Positions 1 to 8,471 of a stretch of DNA of 64,000 bases are shown here, piece by piece. This DNA comes from Holdemania sp. Marseille-P2844 (lineage in GTDB: Bacteria > Bacillota_I > Bacilli_A > Erysipelotrichales > Erysipelotrichaceae). Position 1 is the stretch's first letter, and each line of letters starts with the position of its first letter. Location: the NCBI RefSeq assembly GCF_900120005.1, contig NZ_LT635451.1, positions 296,161 to 360,160 on the forward strand, in the 5' to 3' direction. Below the pieces are notes generated by a model. It did no database searches, was not told where the DNA came from, and worked only from the letters and a program-made list of their open reading frames with translations. Position numbers and translations under genes: made by a program.

Positions 1-11
1 GTAATGGACAT
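1..11 (-). CDS. Possible 5' end of a leftward gene (only the start is in the window)
   Basis: On the minus strand an ATG (complement of 9-11) follows a GAAAGGA ribosome-binding-like sequence (complement of 21-27) at a 9-base spacing. Only about three codons lie inside the window, so no product can be named. Confidence 0.3.
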
Positions 12-91
12 AGTGAGATTTCCTTTCTATATTGTGTGGTAACTTTATTGTAACGGAAATTCTTACCTATGTCTCTTTTTTTATGCTCAAG

Positions 92-120
92 AAAAAAAGG
101 CGTTGGTTTCCACCAACACC
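92..120 (-). terminator. Minus-strand intrinsic terminator
   Basis: GGTGTTGG and CCAACGCC (complements of 113-120 and 99-106) form an 8-bp stem with one G-U wobble and a short loop. Seven Ts follow on the minus strand. On the plus strand the same stem has a C-A mismatch and no T run, so the minus strand is the likely working direction. No minus-strand gene upstream of it is visible. Confidence 0.5.
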
Positions 121-148
121 AAAATTTATAGAACCAAAATAAGCTGAA

Positions 149-174
149 AACAGTCCGAAAGGGCTGTTTTTTTC
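149..174 (+). terminator. Intrinsic terminator
   Basis: AACAGTCC, a GAAA loop, then GGGCTGTT form an 8-bp stem with one G-U pair, followed by a run of seven Ts. It lies upstream of the Cof-type phosphatase gene. It would stop rightward transcripts entering from the left, although no rightward gene is visible before it. Confidence 0.6.
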
Positions 175-239
175 TGACATTCTCCGCTAAAATGAAAAGC
201 AGGATCAAAGAAAAAAAACGAACAGGATGAGGAAATAAG

Positions 240-1079
240 ATGATCAAGTTAATCGTATGTGATTTTGACGGAACGATTTTAGAGCGCAGCACTCAGCTGA
301 TTTATCCGCGTGTCGCTGAAGCTCTGCGCAAAGCGAAAGCGGATGGGATTGAATTCTGCGCGGCAACCGGCCGCAACGCTCCGGCTGCCCGGCGGATTCT
401 GGAAGGCTCCAAGGTCGAAGGCTGGATGATCGATCTCAACGGCGCGGAGCTGCGCGATCCGCAAGGACAGGTTCGGGCCGTTCAGGCCTTGGATAAGAAT
501 CTGGTGCAGCGTCTGCTTCCCAAACTGAGACATCCCGAGGTGCTGACCACGCTGTACAGCGGCGAGCTGAAATATACATTTCTGCCCGTAGAGGAGCACT
601 ATCGGCGCTATTTTACAGTTCCTGGCTGCGGCAAAACTCCGCAGAACACGCCGCTGAGTCAGTTTGAAGCGGATTATCGGCAATTCGAAAGACTGGAAGA
701 ACTCGCCGACCCGATCTTTAAGGTTGAGATGCGCAGCGCGTCGCTGGACGCTCTGCATCAGATCCGCGGTCAGATCGACGACATACCGCAGATCGCGCTG
801 ACTTCGGCGTTTACGCATAATCTGGAAGTGCTTCCGATCACCTGCAACAAAGCCTCCGCGTTAACACAGCTGCAGGAAATCCTCAAGCTGCGGAAAGAAG
901 AGATCGCAGTCTTCGGCGATGATCTGAACGATTTGTGCTTGTTTGAACAGTTTCCCCTCAGCTATGCCGTGGCCAACGCCAAGCCGGAAATCCTCAAGCG
1001 CGCTCACGCGGTGATTGGGGCGTGCGATCAACAGGGGCCAGCGGATGTGATCTTCGGTTTCAGCAGCGAAACACGATAA
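240..1079 (+). CDS. Cof-type HAD-superfamily phosphatase
   Basis: The 279-residue protein opens with the HAD motif I DFDGT, with the nucleophile Asp8 and acid/base Asp10. It ends with the motif IV signature GDDLND at about residues 223-228, preceded by a conserved Lys in NKAS. The length and the motif I to IV distance fit the Cof/YidA subfamily, which has a C2-type cap and dephosphorylates sugar phosphates and similar small metabolites in the cytoplasm. The true substrate cannot be read from sequence. The start has a GAGGAAATA ribosome site. The gene is monocistronic, bounded by terminators at 149-174 and 1082-1136. Confidence 0.9.
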   Translation: MIKLIVCDFDGTILERSTQLIYPRVAEALRKAKADGIEFCAATGRNAPAARRILEGSKVEGWMIDLNGAELRDPQGQVRAVQALDKNLVQRLLPKLRHPEVLTTLYSGELKYTFLPVEEHYRRYFTVPGCGKTPQNTPLSQFEADYRQFERLEELADPIFKVEMRSASLDALHQIRGQIDDIPQIALTSAFTHNLEVLPITCNKASALTQLQEILKLRKEEIAVFGDDLNDLCLFEQFPLSYAVANAKPEILKRAHAVIGACDQQGPADVIFGFSSETR

Positions 1080-1081
1080 AG

Positions 1082-1136
1082 AAAACGGATTTCATTTCCA
1101 TCGCCAACAGAAGCGAAGGGGAGAAATCCGTTTTTT
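1082..1136. terminator. Bidirectional terminator between convergent genes
   Basis: AAAACGGATTTC (1082-1093) pairs with GAAATCCGTTTT (1123-1134) to make a 12-bp stem with a long loop. It has Ts on the right and, read leftward, Ts on the other side. It lies between the convergent phosphatase and carbon-nitrogen hydrolase genes. Confidence 0.75.
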
Positions 1137-1183
1137 ACTGATGACCATACTAAACGTCATTGAAATAGAATAATTGCGATTGA

Positions 1184-2038
1184 CTATTTCCGGCAGAGAT
1201 GGCGGTAGGCGTTAACTTTTCTGTATTTGCCCAGATCTTCCCGCTTTCGATAGGCGCGCAGTGCGTCGATATCAAACGTTGCATAGACCAGACCGTCTTC
1301 CGTTTCGCTCGCTACTGTCAGACAGTTATCCTGGCAATCCCAGACCTGGGGATGAAAGGCGCACGAACATCCCGCTTTTTCTCCCGGCGGATTCGCCATC
1401 GCGACGCCGACCTGGTTCTGCATTGCCGCTACGGAAAGCTCCTGAAGGCGGAACGGCTTGATATCGCCGCAGTCGTTGGGAATTAAGATCAGCTCGGCGC
1501 CTTGAAGCATAAGCTCCCGGGCACTTTCCGGATATTCCCGGTCGTAACAGATCATCGTGCCAAGGCAGAGATCCTCAAAATGACAGACCTTGAATTCTTC
1601 GCCGCTCTCGAGATAACGCTCAAACGAAAAATCACAGGTATGCACTTTACTGTATTTCATGAGCACCGTACCGTTTCGGTCGATGAGATAAGCGCTGTTT
1701 TGAGGATATTTCTTCCCTTGAGTAAAAGCCGTGATTTCCACACCGATGGCATGGCGTTTTGCGGCTTGGCAGATTATATTCAATGCGGCGCTTTCATCCG
1801 TCAGGGCGTTCTCACACCAGGCGCGGAAGCTGGGGGCGTCTTCCAGACTTTCCACCGGCGTAAGGGTTTCACAGATTTCAGGAAACGCATAGCTTGTCAG
1901 GAAGCACTCCGGAAACAGGATAAAGTCGGCGTCCGCCTGCTTCGCTTCCGCGATATAGCGAAGTGCAAGCATCGTGTTTTCCTGAACGTCGGTTGTTTTC
2001 GTTTTGTGCTGAACCAGCGCAATTTTAAATTTATTCAT
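1184..2038 (-). CDS. Carbon-nitrogen hydrolase (nitrilase superfamily)
   Basis: The 284-residue protein carries the full nitrilase-superfamily triad: Glu44 in LFPE, Lys131 in YSKVH and the nucleophile Cys164 in ICYDREYPE. The family hydrolyses or condenses non-peptide C-N bonds (amides, N-carbamoyl groups, omega-amides) through a thioester intermediate. The motif around the Cys is amidase/carbamoylase-like rather than true nitrilase. The gene begins 6 bases after the histidine phosphatase gene and is probably the last gene of a leftward transcript. Exact substrate unknown. Confidence 0.88.
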   Translation of the reverse strand: MNKFKIALVQHKTKTTDVQENTMLALRYIAEAKQADADFILFPECFLTSYAFPEICETLTPVESLEDAPSFRAWCENALTDESAALNIICQAAKRHAIGVEITAFTQGKKYPQNSAYLIDRNGTVLMKYSKVHTCDFSFERYLESGEEFKVCHFEDLCLGTMICYDREYPESARELMLQGAELILIPNDCGDIKPFRLQELSVAAMQNQVGVAMANPPGEKAGCSCAFHPQVWDCQDNCLTVASETEDGLVYATFDIDALRAYRKREDLGKYRKVNAYRHLCRK

Positions 2039-2044
2039 TTTACT

Positions 2045-2602
2045 TCATCCTTTGCTTTGTTCTGTATTTTGATCACGTATGCAGGAATCAAGATCGAATG
2101 CCGCGATCTCCCCGTTTTCAGGATGGAAGCCGCACAGTGACTGGATCACCAGACCATGGCAGACAACGAGGATGTCTCCCAGGCCGCAATAACGCCGCAA
2201 GACACGGATCATGCGCCGGCGCATCGCGGGAAGGGATTCCCAGGCTTTTTCTTCGCCGGGCGGATAAAACCCGCCACAGACCTGAAATTCATCGTAATGC
2301 CGCGCTGCCTGCTCGTCCGGTAAATAAACGTAGGTTTGATCGGCCACCCATTCGTGCAGATCAGTTTCTACCTGCAGCGGAATCTGGAAGCAGCGGGAAA
2401 GAATCGCGGCGCTTTGTAAAGCACGGGTGTAAGGCGAGGATAAGATCAGCCGGGCTTGGGCAAGCCGGGGATCGGCCGCTGTCATTTCGATCTCCTGCAT
2501 GCCTTTGACGGAAAGGGGCGCGAGATGATTGCCGAATCCCTGATAAATTTTTGTGTCTTTTTCTGTATAATCCGCAGAACCATGACGAATGAGATAAAAC
2601 AT
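2045..2602 (-). CDS. Histidine phosphatase family protein (phosphoglycerate-mutase-like)
   Basis: The protein starts MFYLIRHGSADY with the RHG catalytic histidine motif. It has a second conserved part (SSPYTRALQSA) and a distal CHG His near residue 150, which are the three hallmark elements of the branch-1 histidine phosphatases. I chose the second of two adjacent ATGs (2602 rather than 2605) because it sits 6 bases from AGGAGG while the first sits only 3 away. It lies between RNase J and the carbon-nitrogen hydrolase on the same strand. Substrate not predictable. Confidence 0.87.
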   Translation of the reverse strand: MFYLIRHGSADYTEKDTKIYQGFGNHLAPLSVKGMQEIEMTAADPRLAQARLILSSPYTRALQSAAILSRCFQIPLQVETDLHEWVADQTYVYLPDEQAARHYDEFQVCGGFYPPGEEKAWESLPAMRRRMIRVLRRYCGLGDILVVCHGLVIQSLCGFHPENGEIAAFDLDSCIRDQNTEQSKG

Positions 2603-2650
2603 CATAAACCTCCTGATTTCTTTAAATGTGAACAGAAAAAACGCCGATCG

Positions 2651-4615
2651 TTAAGATTCAGCGTTGTTTTGTTTCGTTTTGGAATGTGTCCGGCTTGGTG
2701 TTTCGCCATTTTCAGCCGGGGCTTTTTTTGTTTTTGCCGGTGTGCTTCTCGGCTTGCGTGTCCGCTTTACCGCGCCTTCCTCATCCTTATGCGCCGCAGC
2801 GGCCGCTTCGCGTTTCTGCTGCATCTGCAGCATTGCGGCCTTCTGGTTCAGGATCACCGGAATGACGATCGGATTGCGGTTGGTCTTCTTATACAGATAC
2901 GGTTCCAGCGAACTGCGGATACAATTCTTTAATTCGCCGAAGGTCGTTTTCTGCATCATTTTTTTCTTTAAAGCTTCATAAACGATCATTTCCGCTTCCT
3001 TCAAGAGCGTCTGACTTTCCTTGATGAAGACGAAGCCGCGGGAAACGATATTCGGCCGGCACAGAATTTTATTCGTGCGCGAATCGATCGTGACGATGAC
3101 CGCGACTAAGCCGTTATCGGCCAGAATCTTGCGGTCGCGCAGCACCGCTGTGCTCAAGCCGGATATATCGTTGCCGTCGACATAGATATCGTCGGTCTGG
3201 ATGCGGGTTTCCGCTTGGAAGACTTCGCCGTCGCGCAGCACCAGCACGTCGCCGTTAGCGCAGATGAACGTATTCTCGCGCGGGACGCCGGTTTCAATCG
3301 CGCTCTCCGCATGGATCCTCAACATTTTGTATTCGCCGTGCACCGGCATGAAGTATTTCGGCTTGATCAGCTGGAGCATCAGCTTCTGTTCCTCTTGGGA
3401 ACCGTGGCCGGTCGTATGCAGGGAGGTCAGCGGGCTGTTGACCAGCACGTTGGCGCCGACCCGCGTCAGCTGATTGACGACCTGGGAAACGCTGACCGCG
3501 TTGCCCGGGATCGGATTGGACGAGAACACGACGGTATCGCCCGGAATGATTTTAATCCAGCGGTGCGTACCGTTGGCAATCCGGCTTAACGCCGCTAACG
3601 GTTCGCCTTGGGAACCTGTGCAGACGATGCAGATCTTACTGGCCGGCAGCGAATTCAGCTGGTCCGGCGTAATGAAATGCTTCTCCGGAATGGCGATGAT
3701 GCCGAGCTTGCGTGCAATCTGCACGACGTTTTCCATCGACCGCCCGAAGACGGCGACCTTGCGTCCGCAGGCTACGGCCGCTTCCAGAATCTGACCGACG
3801 CGGTTAACGTTGGAGGCAAAGGTGGAAACGATTAAGCGGCCCGGCGTTTTGCGGGTGATTTCCAATAAGGATTTCGCGACTTTTTTCTCACTGATCGAGA
3901 AGCCGGAAACCTCGGAATTGGTCGAATCGCTCATCAGCAGGCTGACGCCGATCTGACCGATGTATGCCATTTTCTGATAATCGCTGTTGGTGCCGATCGG
4001 GGTCAGGTCGAACTTGAAGTCGCCGGTCTCCACGATCCGGCCGTTTGGCGTGTTGATCAAAATTCCCAGAGAATCCGGGATCGAGTGAATCGTGTTGAAG
4101 AAGCCGACCTGGAAATGATTGGTCGTGATCCGCGAATCCTCGTTGATCTGCACGAGCTTGACCTGCCGGCTCATCCGCCGTTCCTCCAGCTTTTTCTGAA
4201 TCAGGGAGCAGGCGAAGCGCGGCGCGTAGATTTTATCGAGCCGGATCGACTGCAGGAAAAACGGAATGCCGCCGATGTGATCCTCGTGTCCGTGCGTAAT
4301 GATTAACGCCTTGACTTTCGCCTGATTTTTAATCAGATAGGAATAATCCGGAATGACGTAATCGACGCCTAACAGATTTTCTTCCGGAAACCGGACGCCG
4401 GCGTCGACGATGATAATTTCATCCTGATGCTCAAAGCAATACATGTTTTTACCGATCTCACCCAAACCGCCCAGAGCGTAGATGAGCGTGTCGGTATCCC
4501 GATGAAACGGAGTTTCGACGACCTCGCTGACGGCGCCCGCAGGAATGGACTTCTTGCGGGGAGTTGATTTACGCGGTGCTTTTTTTGCAGGCGTCGCTGC
4601 AGTATTTTCTTTCAT
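2651..4615 (-). CDS. Ribonuclease J
   Basis: This is a metallo-beta-lactamase/beta-CASP nuclease of 654 residues. The zinc-binding HGHEDH motif is at residues 108-113, and the RNase J hallmarks TGSQGEPLAAL, SSNPIPGN and PVHGEYKML follow. RNase J is the 5'-to-3' exo- and endoribonuclease that drives mRNA decay and rRNA processing in Firmicutes. Compared with the usual length of about 555 residues, it has a Lys/Ala/Pro-rich N-terminal tail of about 35 residues and a basic C-terminal tail of about 60, both probably disordered RNA- or partner-binding segments. Whether it is the J1 or J2 paralogue cannot be decided from this window. Confidence 0.95.
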   Translation of the reverse strand: MKENTAATPAKKAPRKSTPRKKSIPAGAVSEVVETPFHRDTDTLIYALGGLGEIGKNMYCFEHQDEIIIVDAGVRFPEENLLGVDYVIPDYSYLIKNQAKVKALIITHGHEDHIGGIPFFLQSIRLDKIYAPRFACSLIQKKLEERRMSRQVKLVQINEDSRITTNHFQVGFFNTIHSIPDSLGILINTPNGRIVETGDFKFDLTPIGTNSDYQKMAYIGQIGVSLLMSDSTNSEVSGFSISEKKVAKSLLEITRKTPGRLIVSTFASNVNRVGQILEAAVACGRKVAVFGRSMENVVQIARKLGIIAIPEKHFITPDQLNSLPASKICIVCTGSQGEPLAALSRIANGTHRWIKIIPGDTVVFSSNPIPGNAVSVSQVVNQLTRVGANVLVNSPLTSLHTTGHGSQEEQKLMLQLIKPKYFMPVHGEYKMLRIHAESAIETGVPRENTFICANGDVLVLRDGEVFQAETRIQTDDIYVDGNDISGLSTAVLRDRKILADNGLVAVIVTIDSRTNKILCRPNIVSRGFVFIKESQTLLKEAEMIVYEALKKKMMQKTTFGELKNCIRSSLEPYLYKKTNRNPIVIPVILNQKAAMLQMQQKREAAAAAHKDEEGAVKRTRKPRSTPAKTKKAPAENGETPSRTHSKTKQNNAES

Positions 4616-4715
4616 TATTTACCTCTTTTCTTTATTCTTAAAAAACAATGCACCTGTCTTTTAATGATTGATGTTCGCTTCTTTGCTAATCCCTTGGCAG
4701 GGGAGACGATTTCAC

Positions 4716-4765
4716 GGCTAAACCGCGGGATGGCCTGAAATGAATTTCAGCTCCCCGCGGCAGCC
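4716..4765 (-). promoter_or_regulatory. Structured leader element upstream of RNase J
   Basis: Within the 225-base gap before the RNase J gene, three nested inverted repeats stack into one long hairpin: GGCT/AGCC outside, CCGCGGG/CCCGCGG in the middle, and CTGAAAT/ATTTCAG closing a two-base loop. There is no T run after it in the leftward direction, so it is unlikely to be a plain terminator of the deformylase gene. It could be a processing or autoregulatory site in the RNase J mRNA leader, which is inference. Confidence 0.4.
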
Positions 4766-4840
4766 AAAAACGATGAGTTTTCTGATTTTATTTATAAAGG
4801 GAAACGCCGTTGGAAAGACCGGCAGGAACGAAAAACGGAA

Positions 4841-5410
4841 TTATTCGATCACAATCGCATTTTCAACGGGAGCATACGGATCGTTTTGATTGATCCGGTC
4901 ATAGAACAGAATGCCGCTGAAATGGTCGATCTCATGCTGCAGGACGATGGCCACATACCCGGATGCCCGGAAAGTCACCTCGCGGTCCTGAAGCATATCG
5001 TAGCCTTTGACCTTGATCCGTGCGCTGCGGATGACGTAGCCTGGATGATCGTCGAGAACGGACAGGCAGCCCTCGCCGGATTTCAAATAGGAGTTCTGGA
5101 CAGACTGAGAAATGATTTTTGCGTTGGCCAGCGCGTATTCGTAATGAATCGGATTGCCGTTTTTATCTTCTTCATCCACAACCACAGCCAGAAGCTGCTT
5201 GGGGATGCCGATCTGAATCGCCGCGATGCCCACCGCCGGACGCAGATTCTTGGTTTCCGCCAACTGGGGATCCGTCGATTCCTTGACGTAGGTTAAAAGC
5301 TCCATTAACGTATTTTTATCTTCTTCGGACAACGGCAAAGACACCGGCGCTGATTTATCGCGCAGATGGGCGTCATTGTCCTTTACAATGGTATCCATGT
5401 TTATGTTCAT
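4841..5410 (-). CDS. def: Peptide deformylase
   Basis: The 189-residue protein has all three peptide deformylase motifs: GIAAIQIG (motif 1, normally GxGxAAxQ), EGCLS (motif 2, with the metal-ligand Cys) and HEIDH (motif 3, with two metal-ligand His and the catalytic Glu). It removes the formyl group from the initiator Met of nascent proteins at the ribosome. The longer N-terminus and spacing are typical of the Gram-positive (type 2) enzymes. It is the first leftward gene of the deformylase-RNase J set and diverges from the ftsW-type gene. Confidence 0.95.
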   Translation of the reverse strand: MNINMDTIVKDNDAHLRDKSAPVSLPLSEEDKNTLMELLTYVKESTDPQLAETKNLRPAVGIAAIQIGIPKQLLAVVVDEEDKNGNPIHYEYALANAKIISQSVQNSYLKSGEGCLSVLDDHPGYVIRSARIKVKGYDMLQDREVTFRASGYVAIVLQHEIDHFSGILFYDRINQNDPYAPVENAIVIE

Positions 5411-5619
5411 AAAATCTACCTCACTTTATATAATACTCAAGAAATGCAAAGAAGGAAAGGAAAATTTGACGAAAGCTTTCCATAAATTGATTTTTAAGCG
5501 CTTTCTTTTTCTTCTTTCTGCCAGAAACAGCCCAATTTTGACGATTCTTTCCTTTATTCTATTCAAAACCAGTCTCCTCGTCACGTCCTTTGATTGTCAA
5601 AAACAGAACTTCAATTCTT

Positions 5620-5648
5620 TTGTGCAGGGCTGGGATTTATGGTAAAAT
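5620..5648 (+). promoter_or_regulatory. SigA-type promoter of the ftsW-type gene
   Basis: TTGTGC at 5620-5625 and TAAAAT at 5643-5648 are separated by 17 bases, 15 bases upstream of the start codon. Confidence 0.5.
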
Positions 5649-5663
5649 GTCACCAGGAGGCGG

Positions 5664-6857
5664 ATGAATTTGACGCAGAAAAAAAAGACTTCTTTTCGGA
5701 TGCCGTACCGGTATGATTTGATCATCCATCTCTGTACGCTGATTTTAGCGGTGTTCGGTTTGTTCATGGTCGCTTCGGCAACGATGGGTCTGGCATCGGG
5801 CAACGTGATGACGCTGATGAAAACAATCATGAAACAGCTGGCGTTCACGGTTCTGGGATATCTGGGCATGGTGACGATGGCACGCTGGTTTACGTTTGAA
5901 CGTATGAAGAAAAATATTACGCCGATCGTCAGCCTGACGCTGGTGCTGCTTTTGTTAGCCCTGTGTTGGGAGGTTGGCGGCGCACGGGCCTGGATCAAAA
6001 TTCCCTTTCCGGGCCAGGAGATCACGATCCAGCCCTCGGAGTTTTCCAAGGTTGTCATCATCATGGTCATGGCGACATATCTGGGCGATATCCGCAACCT
6101 GAAGCTGACGGCCAAAGACTTGATGCGCAACCCGCTCTTGATCGTCGGGGGCTTCTGCTTCATCGTCGCAATCCTGCAGTCGGACTTCGGTTCGGCGATC
6201 GTCATGGCGGGGATCGCGTGCATCTGTTTTCTGATCCCCTACCATCCCTCGTTAGTACGGCTGCAGAAGATGCTGGTGATGTTGCTGATCATCGGGGTTG
6301 TGCTGATCGTATGGATCCTGTCGCCAATGGGCGAACACCTGATCGAAGCGCTGCCGTTTAAGAACTATCAGATCAACCGCTTCACCTCGGCGATGAATCC
6401 ATTTGCGGATAAATACGGCACGGGCTTCCAGCTGATCAACGGACTGGTGTCCTTTGCCAGCGGCGGATGGCAGGGCGTGGGGTATGGCAAGTCGATTCAG
6501 AAGTATACGAACTTCCCGGCGGCGAACACGGATTTTATCCTGGCGATCGTCGTCGAGGAACTGGGCATCTTTGGTTTCTTATTGATTTTTATCTGTTATG
6601 CGCTGATCGTCGGGCGGATGTTTATCTACGCGATCCGGATGAAAAGTCAGCGCGGGCGGATTGTTTTGATCGGCGTTTCAATGTATTTCTTCATTCACTT
6701 TTTGTTCAATGTCGGCGGCGTAACCGGCTTGATCCCGCTGACGGGCGTGCCGCTGTTAATGATTTCCGCAGGGGGTTCCAGTACGTTGTCCGTCATGGTG
6801 GCGGTTGGCATGGGCCAGGCGGTGATCTCGCAATACCGTCAGGGGAAGATAGAATAA
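5664..6857 (+). CDS. FtsW/RodA/SpoVE-family peptidoglycan glycosyltransferase
   Basis: The 397-residue polytopic membrane protein has about ten hydrophobic segments. It carries the SEDS-family signatures ARAWIKIP, QPSEFSK, LQSDFGSAIVM, NTDFILAIVVEELG and GLIPLTGVPLLMISAGGSS. SEDS proteins polymerise lipid II into glycan strands together with a partner class B PBP. FtsW acts at the septum, RodA along the cell wall and SpoVE in spore cortex. The GxSS ending of the last motif is FtsW/SpoVE-like, but no neighbour settles which paralogue it is. The start has GGAGGC upstream. Confidence 0.92.
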   Translation: MNLTQKKKTSFRMPYRYDLIIHLCTLILAVFGLFMVASATMGLASGNVMTLMKTIMKQLAFTVLGYLGMVTMARWFTFERMKKNITPIVSLTLVLLLLALCWEVGGARAWIKIPFPGQEITIQPSEFSKVVIIMVMATYLGDIRNLKLTAKDLMRNPLLIVGGFCFIVAILQSDFGSAIVMAGIACICFLIPYHPSLVRLQKMLVMLLIIGVVLIVWILSPMGEHLIEALPFKNYQINRFTSAMNPFADKYGTGFQLINGLVSFASGGWQGVGYGKSIQKYTNFPAANTDFILAIVVEELGIFGFLLIFICYALIVGRMFIYAIRMKSQRGRIVLIGVSMYFFIHFLFNVGGVTGLIPLTGVPLLMISAGGSSTLSVMVAVGMGQAVISQYRQGKIE

Positions 6858-7117
6858 GACGTTAAACGCGGGCCGGCATAAACGGCGAAGGACAACGCTG
6901 GTAGGAAAAATGGCGATGTAAGAAAGCGGAGCGGGCTTAACGATGCTTGTTTATAGGAAAAGCCGGCGATTGGAAAAAAGAAAGAAAAGAATTCCCGAAG
7001 CGACTCGGGAATTCCAAAGAAAGGGAGAGGAGAAACAAAGATTGGGGGATAGCATCTTTCGATGCACTAGTATCTTGCCCGAGTTTTCCGTCCTTTATAC
7101 ACACAAGGAGTAAAAAA

Positions 7118-7678
7118 ATGCGAATTGTTGCAGGAAAATTTCGTTCCCGGCTGATTCAGGCGCCCAAAGGCGATCAGACCCGGCCGACGCTGGATAAGGT
7201 CAAGGAAGCAGTATTCAGCCGGATCGGCCCGTATTTTGACGGCGGCGTCATGCTGGATCTGTTTGCGGGCAGCGGCTCAATGGGACTGGAGGCGCTGTCG
7301 CGAGGCGTGGAGCATGTTTATTTTGTCGACCGCAGTCCGGCCGCGGCGGCCGTGATCAAAGCCAATATTGCTTCGCTTCAGGTTGAAGCGCAGTGCGACG
7401 TCTGGAAGTGCGATAGCTTCGCGGCGTTAAGACGATTGGCGGGCATGGGTGTTCAACTGGATTTGGTTTATCTGGATCCGCCTTATCAGAAGCAGCAGCT
7501 GCACAAGATCATGCAGCAGCTCGACGCGTTAAATCTGATCCGCGATCACGGACAGGTGATTCTGGAGAGTCTAAAGGAAGACGAGTTTGACGAGGCCTAC
7601 CATCAGCTGCATCGCGTCAAGGAAGCAACTTACGGCATCAGCCGCATCAGTTATTATCGAAAGGAAACAGAACTATGA
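7118..7678 (+). CDS. rsmD: 16S rRNA (guanine966-N2)-methyltransferase RsmD
   Basis: I start it at ATG 7118, behind a clear CAAGGAG ribosome site, which gives 186 residues; the frame is open further upstream but lacks a site there. The protein has the class I SAM-binding loop LDLFAGSGSMG at residues 46-56 and the N6/N2-methylase motif DPPY starting at Asp120, as in RsmD (B. subtilis YlbH). Its stop overlaps the coaD start (ATGA). The rsmD-coaD-ylbJ order matches B. subtilis ylbH-ylbI-ylbJ. The 260 bases upstream contain a 10-bp inverted repeat at 6989-7014 but no gene. Confidence 0.93.
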   Translation: MRIVAGKFRSRLIQAPKGDQTRPTLDKVKEAVFSRIGPYFDGGVMLDLFAGSGSMGLEALSRGVEHVYFVDRSPAAAAVIKANIASLQVEAQCDVWKCDSFAALRRLAGMGVQLDLVYLDPPYQKQQLHKIMQQLDALNLIRDHGQVILESLKEDEFDEAYHQLHRVKEATYGISRISYYRKETEL

Positions 7679-8178
7679 AACGAGCATGTTATCCGGGATC
7701 GTTCGATCCCCCGACCTATGGTCATCTGGACATCATCACGCGGGCATCGTCGGTCTTCGACGAGCTGATCATTGCGATCATGAAGAATCCGAACAAACGC
7801 AACGCCTTTACTGAGGAAGAGCGCGTGCGGATGCTGCAGGAGATCACGCGCGATCTGCCGAATGTCAAAGTTGTGGTCGGCCATGGTTTGACGGTGGAAT
7901 TTGCAAAGTCGATCGGCGTGCAGGTGCTGATCCGCGGCATCCGGGCGGTCATGGATTATGAATATGAGCTGCAGCAGGCGACGGCCAATATGTTTCTGGA
8001 TGAGACGATTGAAACGGTGTTCTTCGTTGCCCGGCCGCGGTATTCCTTTCTATCGTCGTCCGTATCCAAGGAAATCGCGCTGAACAACGGCGATCTGTCG
8101 AAGTTTATCCCGGAAGCCATCATCAATGAGGTTGAAGAAGAGCTGAACCCGCTGAAAAAGAAAACCGGTGGGGAATAA
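7675..8178 (+). CDS. coaD: Phosphopantetheine adenylyltransferase
   Basis: The 167-residue protein has the nucleotidyltransferase signature GSFDPPTYGH at residues 8-17 (T-x-G-H nucleotide-binding site) and the C-terminal SSSVSKE motif (ISSTxxR-like). It transfers AMP from ATP to 4'-phosphopantetheine, the penultimate step of coenzyme A synthesis. Length is standard for CoaD. It is translationally coupled to rsmD by a 4-base overlap and ends the transcript at the terminator near 8392-8436. Confidence 0.96.
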   Translation: MKRACYPGSFDPPTYGHLDIITRASSVFDELIIAIMKNPNKRNAFTEEERVRMLQEITRDLPNVKVVVGHGLTVEFAKSIGVQVLIRGIRAVMDYEYELQQATANMFLDETIETVFFVARPRYSFLSSSVSKEIALNNGDLSKFIPEAIINEVEEELNPLKKKTGGE

Positions 8179-8391
8179 CGGCGATTTCCCAGCGGGGAAA
8201 AACCGCCGCGGCAGACTTCACTGCCCGCAGGCAGGACGGGTGAGAAGGAACGCAGGCTTTGAAACAAACAGTACAGGATTTTACAGGCGGTTCCATTGAT
8301 CAGGATAACGCTGAAAATGGGGGCTGAAAAATCACCCGGCCAGATTTTAGACAGACAGAGGCTTCAGACGAGCGCTGGAAAATAAAAAGAG

Positions 8392-8436
8392 CCGCGGCGG
8401 ATCCGAAAATAAGGAAATTCGCCGCGGTTTTCCTGT
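8392..8436. terminator. Bidirectional terminator between coaD and ylbJ-like gene
   Basis: CCGCGGCG (8392-8399) pairs with CGCCGCGG (8420-8427), followed rightward by TTTTCC and leftward by CTCTTTTTATT. It serves both convergent genes. The 290-base gap it sits in shows no further gene. Confidence 0.7.
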
Positions 8437-8471
8437 GGTTTTAAGCCAGAAAGGACAAATGAAAGCAATGA

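Noticed and set aside
6947..7117. Extension of the rsmD frame to position 6947
   Set aside because: The extra 57 residues are Lys/Arg-rich and unlike RsmD. The clear CAAGGAG site and MRIVAGKFR start at 7118 fit the family.
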